DNA of 64,000 nucleotides from contig CALVBD010000003.1 in the NCBI GenBank assembly GCA_944325635.1, forward strand, positions 114,039 through 178,038. Direction: 5' to 3'. Position 1 is the stretch's first letter. Every line of letters begins with the position of its first letter. Position numbers and translations under genes: made by a program. Shown piece after piece: positions 18,478-27,532 of this stretch. Below the pieces are notes generated by a model. It saw only the letters and a list, made by a program, of their open reading frames with translations. It did no database searches and had not been told where the DNA came from. The stretch is from Candidatus Gastranaerophilales bacterium (GTDB lineage Bacteria > Cyanobacteriota > Vampirovibrionia > Gastranaerophilales > Gastranaerophilaceae).

Positions 18478-20205
18478 ATGGGGACAAACTATAAACAAAT
18501 TATCCCATACATAAAACCTTATCTGCCACTGACTTTGTTATCCATATTATTAACATTACCGGCCGGTGCTTTGGATGCGGTTATCGTTATGACGTTAAAA
18601 CCTTATATGGATGTCATTATGTTGAATAAATCAATACATTCACCTTGGACAATTTCTTTTTTTATTCTACTTTTTACAAGTATTCAGGGAATTCTTAATT
18701 TTTCAGCTACTTATATTAATTCTTATGTTGCAGGGCAAATTACAAATGAAGTTAAAATAATCTTATTTGAAAATTTACTTAACAGGGAAACTTCATTTTT
18801 CGACAAAAATACATCCGGTTTTATACAGAAAGCATTTAATAATGATGTTTCAAAAGCTTTTGGAAGTCTTTTAGGATACTTAAAAAGTTATGCCCTAAGA
18901 ATTTTTTCGGCAATTTCTTTAATCATTGTCCTAATTTATAATTGCTGGCAGCTTGCAATAATTGCTGTATTTATTCTTGTTTTCGCTCTAATTCCTGTTA
19001 CACAGGTTAAAAATCTTATAAAAAATATTGTTAACGATTACGAAAATGAAAATGCAAAAGTTATTGCAGATTACAATGAAACATTTTCTGGAAATAAAAT
19101 CATTTCCGCATTTAATCTTAAAAATTTTCAGATAAATAAATTAAAAAAACATCTTAAAAAAGCTTTTCAACTTGATATGAAAATAATTCTTCGTACAGGT
19201 TGGACTACACCACTAATGCGGCTTGTAGCTGCTATTGGAATAGGTCTTATTATTGGAATAGGAAGTACTTTAATTAACAATAATACAATTACAAGTGGGA
19301 ATTTCGTGGCATTTGTAACCGCACTTATTTTACTTTTTAACCCAATTAAAGGTATAGGAAACGATTCAAAAAATTTGCAAACTTCAATTCTTGCAATAGA
19401 AAGAGTTATAAATGAACTTGAATATATTCCAAAAATCAAAAATAATGCTTCGCCGATTTTGATGAAACATTTCAATTTCGGAATTGAGTTTAAAAATGTT
19501 TCGTTTGAATATAGAAAAAATAAGAAAGTTTTACATGAACTGTCATTCAAAATTAATAAAGGTGAAAAGATTGCAATTGTTGGACATTCAGGTGGGGGAA
19601 AGAGTACAATAATAAACCTTATTCCAAGATTTTATGATGTAACCAACGGTGAAATTTTAATAGACGGTATTAATATAAAAAATTATGACATAAATTCGTT
19701 AAGAAATAATATCTCAATAGTTTTACAGGATAATTTTATATTTACAGGGACTATAAGAGAAAACCTTAAAATAATAAAACCGAATGCAACTGATGAAGAT
19801 TTATTTTCTGTTCTTCAAAGTTCTTACCTGTACGATTTTGTAATGTCAACAGAAAAAGGACTTGATACACAAGTCGGAGAAAGAGGATTATTACTATCAG
19901 GCGGGCAAAAACAAAGATTAGGAATTGCAAGAGCATTCTTAAAAAATTCTCCGATTATAATTTTCGATGAAGCAACAAGTGCATTAGATAATGAATCTGA
20001 ATTTTTTATTAAAAAAGCTATAGAAAAATTAATGAAAGATAAAACAGTAATAATCATTGCACACAGATTTTCTACTATAAATAATGTTGATAAAATAATC
20101 GTTATAGATGAAGGGGAAATAATAGAACAAGGTTCTCAAATACAACTTTTGCAGAATACAAATGGTAAATTTAAAAAATTATATGATTTACAGGCAAATT
20201 TTTAA
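18478..20205 (+). CDS. ABC exporter, MsbA-like
   Basis: A 575-residue half-transporter with an N-terminal six-helix domain (residues about 15-310) and a C-terminal ATPase. Walker A is VGHSGGGKSTI near residue 370, the Q-loop VLQDNF, the signature LLSGGQKQRLGIARA near 475, Walker B IIIFDEATSALD, and the H-loop IIAHRFSTI. It works as a homodimer in the inner membrane, most often flipping lipid-linked glycans or lipid A. It begins two bases after the LicD stop, so it is the last gene of the glycan operon and probably translocates its lipid-linked product. Confidence 0.9.
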   Translation: MGTNYKQIIPYIKPYLPLTLLSILLTLPAGALDAVIVMTLKPYMDVIMLNKSIHSPWTISFFILLFTSIQGILNFSATYINSYVAGQITNEVKIILFENLLNRETSFFDKNTSGFIQKAFNNDVSKAFGSLLGYLKSYALRIFSAISLIIVLIYNCWQLAIIAVFILVFALIPVTQVKNLIKNIVNDYENENAKVIADYNETFSGNKIISAFNLKNFQINKLKKHLKKAFQLDMKIILRTGWTTPLMRLVAAIGIGLIIGIGSTLINNNTITSGNFVAFVTALILLFNPIKGIGNDSKNLQTSILAIERVINELEYIPKIKNNASPILMKHFNFGIEFKNVSFEYRKNKKVLHELSFKINKGEKIAIVGHSGGGKSTIINLIPRFYDVTNGEILIDGINIKNYDINSLRNNISIVLQDNFIFTGTIRENLKIIKPNATDEDLFSVLQSSYLYDFVMSTEKGLDTQVGERGLLLSGGQKQRLGIARAFLKNSPIIIFDEATSALDNESEFFIKKAIEKLMKDKTVIIIAHRFSTINNVDKIIVIDEGEIIEQGSQIQLLQNTNGKFKKLYDLQANF

Positions 20206-20232
20206 ATTGAGTAGTTAGGACTAAATTTATCA

Positions 20233-20739
20233 TCAAAAATTACAAATCTTTTTATACGCCTCAATTATGGAGTCATTTATGTCGATGAAGATAACTTTTT
20301 CAAAGCAATCGTACTTGTTTATGAATTCGGTTACTGTATCGTAGGCAATTTTGCAGGCTTTATCTATCGGGAAGTGATAAACGCCACAAGATATTGCAGG
20401 AAAGGCTATTGTCTTTATGTTATTTTCTTTTGCAAGAGTTAATGCTGTTATATAACAAGATTTTAAAAGCTCTGGCTCGTTTTTATTTCCACCGTACCAA
20501 ACCGGTCCTACGGTATGGATTACATATTTTGCAGGTAAATTATACCCTTTAGTAATTTTTGATTGTCCGGTTTCACAACCGTTCAAAGTTCTACATTCTT
20601 TAAGCAACTTTTTCCCGGCTGCTCTGTGAATTGCACCATCTACTCCACCTCCGCCTAACAAAGTTCTGTTTGCGGCATTGACTATTGCATCTACTTTTAA
20701 TTTTGTTATGTCGCCTTTTAAAATTTCGATTTCTGTCAT
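20233..20739 (-). CDS. Macrodomain protein (ADP-ribose binding/deacetylase type)
   Basis: A single macrodomain of 168 residues: [20 protein letters not shown] with the catalytic Asn, then [28 protein letters not shown], and [18 protein letters not shown]. This is the YmdB/MacroD type, which hydrolyses O-acetyl-ADP-ribose and removes ADP-ribose from proteins. It ends near the ABC exporter stop and is transcribed in the opposite direction. In an island with a SIR2 protein its ability to handle ADP-ribose is suggestive, although the two genes lie 4 kb apart and have no shared operon. Confidence 0.92.
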   Translation of the reverse strand: MTEIEILKGDITKLKVDAIVNAANRTLLGGGGVDGAIHRAAGKKLLKECRTLNGCETGQSKITKGYNLPAKYVIHTVGPVWYGGNKNEPELLKSCYITALTLAKENNIKTIAFPAISCGVYHFPIDKACKIAYDTVTEFINKYDCFEKVIFIDINDSIIEAYKKICNF

Positions 20740-20782
20740 AATTTACTCCTGCATAATCTACTTTTAATTTATTCTAACATTT

Positions 20783-20800
20783 TTGTGTCAATTGATACAA
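20783..20800. promoter_or_regulatory. Operator-like palindrome upstream of the macrodomain gene
   Basis: TTGTGTCAATTGATACAA is an 18-base palindrome with one mismatched pair, 44 bases before the macrodomain ATG. Its size and place fit a repressor site. The rest of the 20740-21038 gap is AT-rich, with no further gene that I can support. Confidence 0.35.
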
Positions 20801-21038
20801 CTTAAATTTGACCAGTACTTTAGTAATTTCAGAAAAATTGTACTGATAAGAAAATTAAATGTTTTTTATTGCCTGCAAGGCCTTTGTAACAAAAAATTTA
20901 CAATATTTTATATATACAAAAAACCTTTAATGATAGTAGTTTTAACTATGATTAACCTCTGAAATAACTGTAAAATCTGCATCATGGGGTTGTCAAAATC
21001 TGAAAGCATGGTTAGAATATGCATGTAGGAGAAAAGAA

Positions 21039-21386
21039 ATGAGTATAAGAATCAGCAAAAATATAGATGACAACTCAATAAAATACTCAAATGGGCTTCA
21101 ATCAATGGAAGCTTTGATTGGTAGCATGGTCTCCTCAATTAACGAACCGGTAAAGCATAAATGCAAAAAAGTTCGCCGATATATGCAGGCTTTTTTACTC
21201 GATTTAATCCGTTCAATTTCAAATTTTGAATTCTTTGTTCAGCCCTTGACTGATTTTGAAACAGAATTACGGCTTTGGGAATTTATAAAACTTCAAATTC
21301 CGATTTTATCAGAAATAAATGTACAAAACTTAGTGCTCTCACATCAGATTTATACTGACGATACAACTCCTGATTTACTTGCATAA
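21039..21386 (+). CDS. Small hypothetical protein beside phage-type genes
   Basis: 115 residues, not recognised. It is mostly helical with no membrane segment. A basic patch (KHKCKKVRRYMQAF) lies in the middle. AGGAGAAAAGAA directly precedes the ATG, which makes expression likely. It lies 92 bases upstream of the ParB-methyltransferase and reads in the same direction, as phage DNA-packaging or replication genes often do. Confidence 0.6.
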   Translation: MSIRISKNIDDNSIKYSNGLQSMEALIGSMVSSINEPVKHKCKKVRRYMQAFLLDLIRSISNFEFFVQPLTDFETELRLWEFIKLQIPILSEINVQNLVLSHQIYTDDTTPDLLA

Positions 21387-21478
21387 TTGCAATTTTTATT
21401 GCACGGGTCTTTTTGCCTTTATCGGCACAATTGGTGCTGAATAAGGATTGTTAGCAAGTTAAATTACAGGAGATATAT

Positions 21479-22861
21479 ATGGAAAACATACATATACAAC
21501 TCAATAATGATACAATTGAAAATGCATTGCGCCACTTTAAAAAAGTTGTTCTTGAAGGCAAGCATCCAAGCAGCAATTTACAGATGATTGACATTGCTTT
21601 AATTATTGCAAGTAATAAAAGTTTGCGTAAACATTACCAAAAGCAGCTTCAAAAAATAATAAATGCTATCAAGAAATTTGGCTTTACCAATCCAATTCTG
21701 GTTGACAAACAATTGAGAATTATAGCGGGGGAGTTGCGGCTTTTAGCCGCAAAAAAGCTTGGGCTGAGACAAATTCCAGTGATAATACTTGAGGATTTGA
21801 CACCTGAAGAAGCTGATGCAATCAGAATTCTGGATAACAGAATTGCAGAAGATGGCGAATGGAACTTCGGAAACCTTAAAGAAGAAGTCGAAAAATTAAT
21901 GAAGTTTGACATAACTTTTGAGGATTTGGGATTCGATACCGTTGATTACGATGAAATATTTCTCATCAAGGATTCTGATGAAAGCAAAGTCCACAACTCG
22001 GACAAAGAAGACGAAAGTTGGCTTGATGCAAATATTCCGCCCAAAGTTAAATTTGGTGACCTCTGGCGGCTTGGGGATCATTTCGTTTACTGCGGCGATT
22101 CTTTACTTGCCAAGTCTTTTGAAATCATTATGCAAGGCGAATTGGCACAAATAGTCATAACTGATCCTCCATACAACTGTAAGATTAACGGTCATGTTTG
22201 CGGTTTGGGTAAGACTAAACATGATGAGTTTGCAATGGCGTCTGGAGAAATGACTGAAACAGAGTTTGCAGAATTTATCTCAAAATTTATGCAGCATCTA
22301 ATTAAATTCTCAATTGACGGCTCGCTGCATTATCTGTTTATGGACTGGGCCGGGTTGAATACCTTGCTGACACAGGGCAAAAGGCATTATACCGACCTCA
22401 AAAATATTGCAGTCTGGAACAAGTTATCGGGCGGTATGGGCTTGCTATACAGGTCTCAGAATGAAATGATTCCGATATTCAAAAACGGAAAAGCTAAGCA
22501 TCAGAACCATATTCAACTTGGCAAAAACGGGAGATACAGGACTAACGTTTGGGATTATCCCGGGATTCGAGCGACAAATCCATCATCTTTGGAGCTTCTA
22601 AAGCTTCATCCTACGGTTAAATCGGTGCCGATGCTCCATGACATTTTGCTTGACGCATCATCTAAAAATGATATTGTTTTAGACTGTTTCGGCGGTTCAG
22701 GCTCTACATTACTTGCCGCAGAACGTTGCAAACGTAGGGCAAGATTGGTTGAAATCAGCCCAAGATATGTGGATGTGACGATTTACCGTTGGGAGAAGGA
22801 AACAGGTAAAACTGCTAAATTAATCAAAAACTTTACGGAGGTTCAAGATGGAAATAGATAA
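21479..22861 (+). CDS. ParB-domain DNA methyltransferase (phage type)
   Basis: 460 residues. The first 120 form a ParB/Srx-like nuclease domain (GFTNPILVDKQLRIIAGELR, LRQIPVIILEDLTPEEADA, LDNRIAEDG). The second half is an N6-adenine/N4-cytosine methylase: VITDPPYN near residue 230 is the catalytic motif, and DCFGGSGSTLLAAERC near 400 is the SAM-binding FxGxG. This combination is common in prophages and protects phage DNA or alters host methylation. CAGGAG precedes the ATG. It overlaps the next gene by 14 bases. Confidence 0.9.
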   Translation: MENIHIQLNNDTIENALRHFKKVVLEGKHPSSNLQMIDIALIIASNKSLRKHYQKQLQKIINAIKKFGFTNPILVDKQLRIIAGELRLLAAKKLGLRQIPVIILEDLTPEEADAIRILDNRIAEDGEWNFGNLKEEVEKLMKFDITFEDLGFDTVDYDEIFLIKDSDESKVHNSDKEDESWLDANIPPKVKFGDLWRLGDHFVYCGDSLLAKSFEIIMQGELAQIVITDPPYNCKINGHVCGLGKTKHDEFAMASGEMTETEFAEFISKFMQHLIKFSIDGSLHYLFMDWAGLNTLLTQGKRHYTDLKNIAVWNKLSGGMGLLYRSQNEMIPIFKNGKAKHQNHIQLGKNGRYRTNVWDYPGIRATNPSSLELLKLHPTVKSVPMLHDILLDASSKNDIVLDCFGGSGSTLLAAERCKRRARLVEISPRYVDVTIYRWEKETGKTAKLIKNFTEVQDGNR

Positions 22862-23348
22862 GGATAGATTGCTAAAAGCCGCAGAAACAATACAGAATGA
22901 TAACAAATGCCGTCGAGAAATTAAAGAGAAATTATATGAAGTCGGTTATAAAAAACCTCCTGTCAGCGGTCAGTTTAAAAAAGGTCAGAGCGGCAACCCT
23001 AAAGGTAGAAAGAAAAAGGTTATTCCTAAAACTATTATGGAAGCCCTGAGGCTTGCGTTTATAAAAGAGATTACGATTACGAATGAAAAAGGCAGTCGTG
23101 AAAAAATCTCGTTTATACAGGCTTTTGCTCAAAAAATCGTGCAGGATGCAATTAAAAATGATGGACCTACACGAAAAATGCTTCTGCAAAATCTAAATTT
23201 GCTTAATTTTGATTTCTGGCAGATGATTGAAGACAAAGCATTTGAAGATTTTGAACCGGAAACTAGCAAGGACGATGAACAATATTTAAGGGAGACCTTA
23301 TATAAACTCATTGATTATTATCACTTAAATCAGACTAAAAATGAGTAA
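22848..23348 (+). CDS. DUF5681 protein
   Basis: 166 residues, identified by the basic motif GQFKKGQSGNPKGRKKK near residue 45, the hallmark of DUF5681. The motif is followed by a helical region (ITNEKGSREKISFIQAFAQK). This family sits next to phage methylases and terminases, where it may be a small-terminase-like or DNA-binding protein. No terminase large subunit follows here, so the segment is an incomplete phage module. GGAGG lies just upstream of the ATG. Confidence 0.8.
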   Translation: MEIDKDRLLKAAETIQNDNKCRREIKEKLYEVGYKKPPVSGQFKKGQSGNPKGRKKKVIPKTIMEALRLAFIKEITITNEKGSREKISFIQAFAQKIVQDAIKNDGPTRKMLLQNLNLLNFDFWQMIEDKAFEDFEPETSKDDEQYLRETLYKLIDYYHLNQTKNE

Positions 23349-23356
23349 TTTTAAAT

Positions 23357-23392
23357 GCCATCCCCTGTCTTGATAAACGGGGGATGCTTTTT
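23357..23392 (+). terminator. Intrinsic terminator after the DUF5681 gene
   Basis: GCCATCCCC pairs with GGGGGATGC across a short loop and is followed by a T tract. Confidence 0.75.
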
Positions 23393-23439
23393 AATTACAA
23401 TTATATATGTTATAATTGCTTAAAATAAAGGATTATAGC

Positions 23440-24459
23440 ATGGAAAATGAAATTATAATTTACCAGACTCAAGACGGGCAAACAAAAATTGATGTAAGAA
23501 TAGAAAACGAAACAGTTTGGCTTACGCAAAATCAAATGGCTGAATTGTTTCAAACTACAAAACAGAATATAAGCTTGCATATTAAAAATATTTTTGAAGA
23601 AGGAGAGCTTACTGAAGATTCAACTGTCAAGGATTACTTGACAGTTCAAAATGAAGGCAGCAGAAAGGTTTCAAGGAATGTTACGCATTATAATCTTGAT
23701 GTAATCATTTCTGTGGGCTACCGCGTTAAATCCTTACGTGGCACACAATTCAGAATTTGGGCAACTCAAGTTTTAAAAGAATACATGAAAAAAGGTTTTG
23801 CTTTAAATGATGATTTATTAAAACAAGCTGGAGGCGGCGGATATTGGCAAGAACTTTTAGAACGTATCAGAGATATTCGTTCTTCTGAAAAAGTTTTTTA
23901 CCGCCAGATTTTGGATATTTATGCAACAAGTACGGATTACAATCCTAATGCTGAAGAAACAAAATTATTCTTCAAAGTTGTTCAGAATAAAATGCATTTT
24001 GCGGCACACGGTCATACTGCAGCAGAAGTTATATATTTACGAGCTGATAGCACAAAAGATAATATGGGATTAACTGTTTTTAAGGGCAAACACCCCAAAA
24101 AAGATGAAGTTACTGTTGCGAAGAATTATCTTGATGAAAAAGAACTGAATATTTTGAACAGAATTACATCGGCCTATCTTGAATTTGCCGAATTGCAGGC
24201 AATAAGACATATTCCAATGACAATGAAAGATTGGATCGCAAAACTCGATGATTTTATAAAAATGACAGGAAGCGAACTTCTTGAAAATCCCGGAAAAATC
24301 TCAAAACTGGAGGCTGAAAACAAAGCTCTTGCAGAATATGCAAAATACAAAGAAACGATAAAAGACGAATTATCCGAAGTCGAAAAACATTTCTTGGAAT
24401 CAGTAAAACAAACTCAAAAACAGTTAGAGAAGAAAAACCAAGGGGATAACAAATATTAA
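23440..24459 (+). CDS. RhuM-family protein
   Basis: About 339 residues of the RhuM virulence-protein family (related to phage Bro/KilA-type and Fic-associated proteins). It contains ETVWLTQNQMAELFQTTKQN, a helix-turn-helix, then VIISVGYRVKSLRGTQFRIWA near residue 100. The C-terminal region carries a long helix (EAENKALAEYAKYKETIK). The function is not established, although members travel on islands and are near defence genes. ATG at 23440 is preferred because AAAGGA lies seven bases before it. It converges on the SIR2 gene with four bases between. Confidence 0.85.
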   Translation: MENEIIIYQTQDGQTKIDVRIENETVWLTQNQMAELFQTTKQNISLHIKNIFEEGELTEDSTVKDYLTVQNEGSRKVSRNVTHYNLDVIISVGYRVKSLRGTQFRIWATQVLKEYMKKGFALNDDLLKQAGGGGYWQELLERIRDIRSSEKVFYRQILDIYATSTDYNPNAEETKLFFKVVQNKMHFAAHGHTAAEVIYLRADSTKDNMGLTVFKGKHPKKDEVTVAKNYLDEKELNILNRITSAYLEFAELQAIRHIPMTMKDWIAKLDDFIKMTGSELLENPGKISKLEAENKALAEYAKYKETIKDELSEVEKHFLESVKQTQKQLEKKNQGDNKY

Positions 24460-24463
24460 AATT

Positions 24464-27400
24464 TTATTCTTTGAGTGGTTCATCATAAAGTAAGTTAAAA
24501 GTTCTATCTAGCAATCGATTATTTGTATCTTTATCTAAAGAAATTGAATTAATAAATTTTTCTTTAATAATTTCTTTTTTTCTAATATCTATATTAATTA
24601 TTTGCCGTAATTGCTCTCTTTTGTTTTTTGTTAAATAATTAAGATACTCTAACTTAAATTTATTATAATCAAAATCTTTCATATCTATTGCAAATAGAAA
24701 ATAATTATAAGTTTTAAAATCTTTATGTTCTTTATATTGTTCAAAACGTTTTGGATTGTTCAATTTTTCAAAATTAAGTAAATTTGCAACTGTCCTTAAA
24801 ACATCATGAATTTCATCCAAACCGACTGGATTATTTGTAAAACCATTTCGTGTGGTCGGTTTGGAAATTTTTAATTCGTTGTATTTATCAATTCTCGTTT
24901 CAATCTCTTCTATTAATTTTTTCTCATATTTAACACGTGGCTTAATAATATTTTCAAGACACGCATATTGATATAATTCATGATTAAAATGGTTATCAAG
25001 TTCATCTACGATTAAGTTTTTAATTTTTTCTTTAGTTAACTTATTCGAAAATTTATAAATAAAACTATATAATTTTATTGCAAAATTTGATGTTTCATTA
25101 ATTTTAAAAGATTCTATTTTTAATTTTGGAGCTATTATACGTATAATATTTGAAACTTCATCAACAAATCTAATAACTTGATTTTTATCAGATTCTACAT
25201 CTTTTATTTTTGAAGAATTATTAACTAAATACACCAAAAAATCACCCAAAACTTGCGAATTCAAATTGGTATTCCCATAAGTTTTATTAAAGTTTCTAAT
25301 TATAAAATTAAGCAAATAAAATAATAGATTATTAGTAGTATAAAAATCTTCATACCAATTATATGTTTCAATTAATTTTAAATAATTTTTAAGTATAGCA
25401 GTTGTTTCATCTTTAGTTAATGGGATTAGCATAAATATGATGAAAAAATTATATAAATACTCTAAATATTTATTACCAGGCGAACATTTATTACATAAAT
25501 CAAAATGCAAAATTGATTCTATTAGATTAATATATGCATTTAACAATTTACTTTTATCTGATTCATTATTCAAATGTAATTCGTTAATCTTACTACTAAA
25601 TATTAAATTATTTAAATCGGAAGTCTTTGCATGTTTTACAATCAAAAGCAAATCTAAAAAATCATATTTATTTTGTTTTAAATAAAAATCATCATATAGA
25701 CTCATACTGTCATCTTGATTATTCATATTATCAAACTCAGATAATATACAATGAAAACATAATTTTTGATACTCTTGATAATTATCTATAAAAATATAAT
25801 TTTGGACAAAAGTATCATATATTTCTTTTAAACAAAATTTCGTATAGGAATTTTCAACAGTATTTTTTAATATTCTTGTATCGAATTTTTCAATAAATTT
25901 AAAATTTAATTTATCTTCAATTAAGTTTCTTTCTTCTTCAGATAATAATTTTGTCATTAAATCTGGAATATTAATTGCCCAACATTCTTTTTGTAATCTA
26001 TCTAATTCTTCTTTTTCGACATCAGAACTTTTATAATAACAACTCAAATGATATTTATGAAAGACTATTTTTCTATTAAATTCAGAAATTATAAAAATAA
26101 AATTATTACCATTTTCCTTTGCTTTAAACGATATCTTTCTTAAGATATTATAGGCCAACTCATAGCTATGTAATTTCAGTAATATATAAACTTTTTCAAA
26201 TACATTTACAGAGTCTATATTTGTATCAATATATTCATCAACAAATTTTTCATCATCAATATTTCCTAAAAATTTTTCAGCCTCAATATAATTAAATTCA
26301 TTAATTAAATTTACAATCTCATTTTCAGCTTTTACAGTAGAAGATATAGTTAGTTCATTTTTAGTTATTATCTTATCTTTTACCCACTCTTCTTCTATTA
26401 ATCTTCTTATACCTAAATGCGATAATAGTTCTTTTGTTTCTTTTGCTTTTTTAGTTTTTCGTTTTAAAAAAGTTATCAATTCGCCCATTTTTTTATCATG
26501 GCTTGTTGACAATATTCCAAAATTATATGACCAATAATAGTTTATAACTTGTGAAATATCATTATCAGACAAAAAATTTAAATATCTGGTTGGCAATAAT
26601 TTTTGATAGCATTGATCAAGTATATTAGGGGTAACATTCTTTATAAAATGCAATAATTTATATAATTGTTTTCCTTTTACATTATTTAATCTTTTAAGTT
26701 CGTCATTTATATTTTTTTCTTTAATATAATCATCTATTTGTTTTGCTAATTCACTATAATTTATAATATGAATCCCTTTTTTGTCAAAATATTTTCGTTT
26801 TAATTCATAATCACTTTCGACATCATCAATCTGTAATAGATATGCTTCTCGTTGATCTTGCTGCAAAATCCTATTTACCCAAGAATAAATTTGATTAACA
26901 TTCGGATCATCTGCAGAAAAGCCAACAAACAAAATTGTATTTGTCGCAAATAATGACTTAATAAAAACTTCCATCAGTCTATATTTTTCAGAGTATTTTA
27001 AATAATCATCCTCTTTTAAAACAATATTTCCATGTCTAAAATCACCATGCATTTTAATTATTGCAGTATTATTACCGATTTTAGGAATATCTTTATCTTG
27101 TACAATTACTGAATATGGCATAGATAATTTACTGGAAGTTTTTTCCAAAATATCATCATAGTTTGTTGTAACAAAATATTTCGGCTTAAATGCTTGAAAC
27201 AAATATTCATTTATACTATTAGGTTCCCATTCTCCATCTAAATAATTTTTAATACTATTAAAAAAAGTTTTTGGATTATTATTATAATAATATTGAGCAA
27301 TTTTCAAATATTCATTCTGTTGAATATCTTTTTCTATTTTTAATTCTTTAGCAATTTTATCTATTAATGTGCCCCAAGTTGGCACTCCGGAATTTGCAGA

Positions 27401-27484
27401 AACCCCTGCTCCTACAAAAATAACAAGAGTCTTTTCCCTTATTGCTTTTTGAATTTTTATAATGTCTTTTAAAATACACTCCAT
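24464..27484 (-). CDS. SIR2-domain protein, putative defence effector
   Basis: 1006 residues. The N-terminal SIR2 domain (about 1-260) has FVGAGVSANSGVPTWG near residue 24, TTNYDDILE near 110, the catalytic-type MHGDFRHG near 150 and FVGFSADDPNVNQ near 190. In prokaryotic defence such domains break down NAD when phage is sensed. The remaining 740 residues are helical and very AT-rich, with no other domain that I recognise; they may be a sensor. It is the last of four genes in one direction (31634 to 24464), 48 bases after the HEPN-like gene. The long sensor-like tail is similar in plan to Dsr-type defence proteins, but I cannot assign it to one. Confidence 0.85.
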   Translation of the reverse strand: MECILKDIIKIQKAIREKTLVIFVGAGVSANSGVPTWGTLIDKIAKELKIEKDIQQNEYLKIAQYYYNNNPKTFFNSIKNYLDGEWEPNSINEYLFQAFKPKYFVTTNYDDILEKTSSKLSMPYSVIVQDKDIPKIGNNTAIIKMHGDFRHGNIVLKEDDYLKYSEKYRLMEVFIKSLFATNTILFVGFSADDPNVNQIYSWVNRILQQDQREAYLLQIDDVESDYELKRKYFDKKGIHIINYSELAKQIDDYIKEKNINDELKRLNNVKGKQLYKLLHFIKNVTPNILDQCYQKLLPTRYLNFLSDNDISQVINYYWSYNFGILSTSHDKKMGELITFLKRKTKKAKETKELLSHLGIRRLIEEEWVKDKIITKNELTISSTVKAENEIVNLINEFNYIEAEKFLGNIDDEKFVDEYIDTNIDSVNVFEKVYILLKLHSYELAYNILRKISFKAKENGNNFIFIISEFNRKIVFHKYHLSCYYKSSDVEKEELDRLQKECWAINIPDLMTKLLSEEERNLIEDKLNFKFIEKFDTRILKNTVENSYTKFCLKEIYDTFVQNYIFIDNYQEYQKLCFHCILSEFDNMNNQDDSMSLYDDFYLKQNKYDFLDLLLIVKHAKTSDLNNLIFSSKINELHLNNESDKSKLLNAYINLIESILHFDLCNKCSPGNKYLEYLYNFFIIFMLIPLTKDETTAILKNYLKLIETYNWYEDFYTTNNLLFYLLNFIIRNFNKTYGNTNLNSQVLGDFLVYLVNNSSKIKDVESDKNQVIRFVDEVSNIIRIIAPKLKIESFKINETSNFAIKLYSFIYKFSNKLTKEKIKNLIVDELDNHFNHELYQYACLENIIKPRVKYEKKLIEEIETRIDKYNELKISKPTTRNGFTNNPVGLDEIHDVLRTVANLLNFEKLNNPKRFEQYKEHKDFKTYNYFLFAIDMKDFDYNKFKLEYLNYLTKNKREQLRQIINIDIRKKEIIKEKFINSISLDKDTNNRLLDRTFNLLYDEPLKE

Positions 27485-27532
27485 ATCTTTATAATATTAA
27501 AAAGACAGTAATGGAGCAAATATGACATTTTT

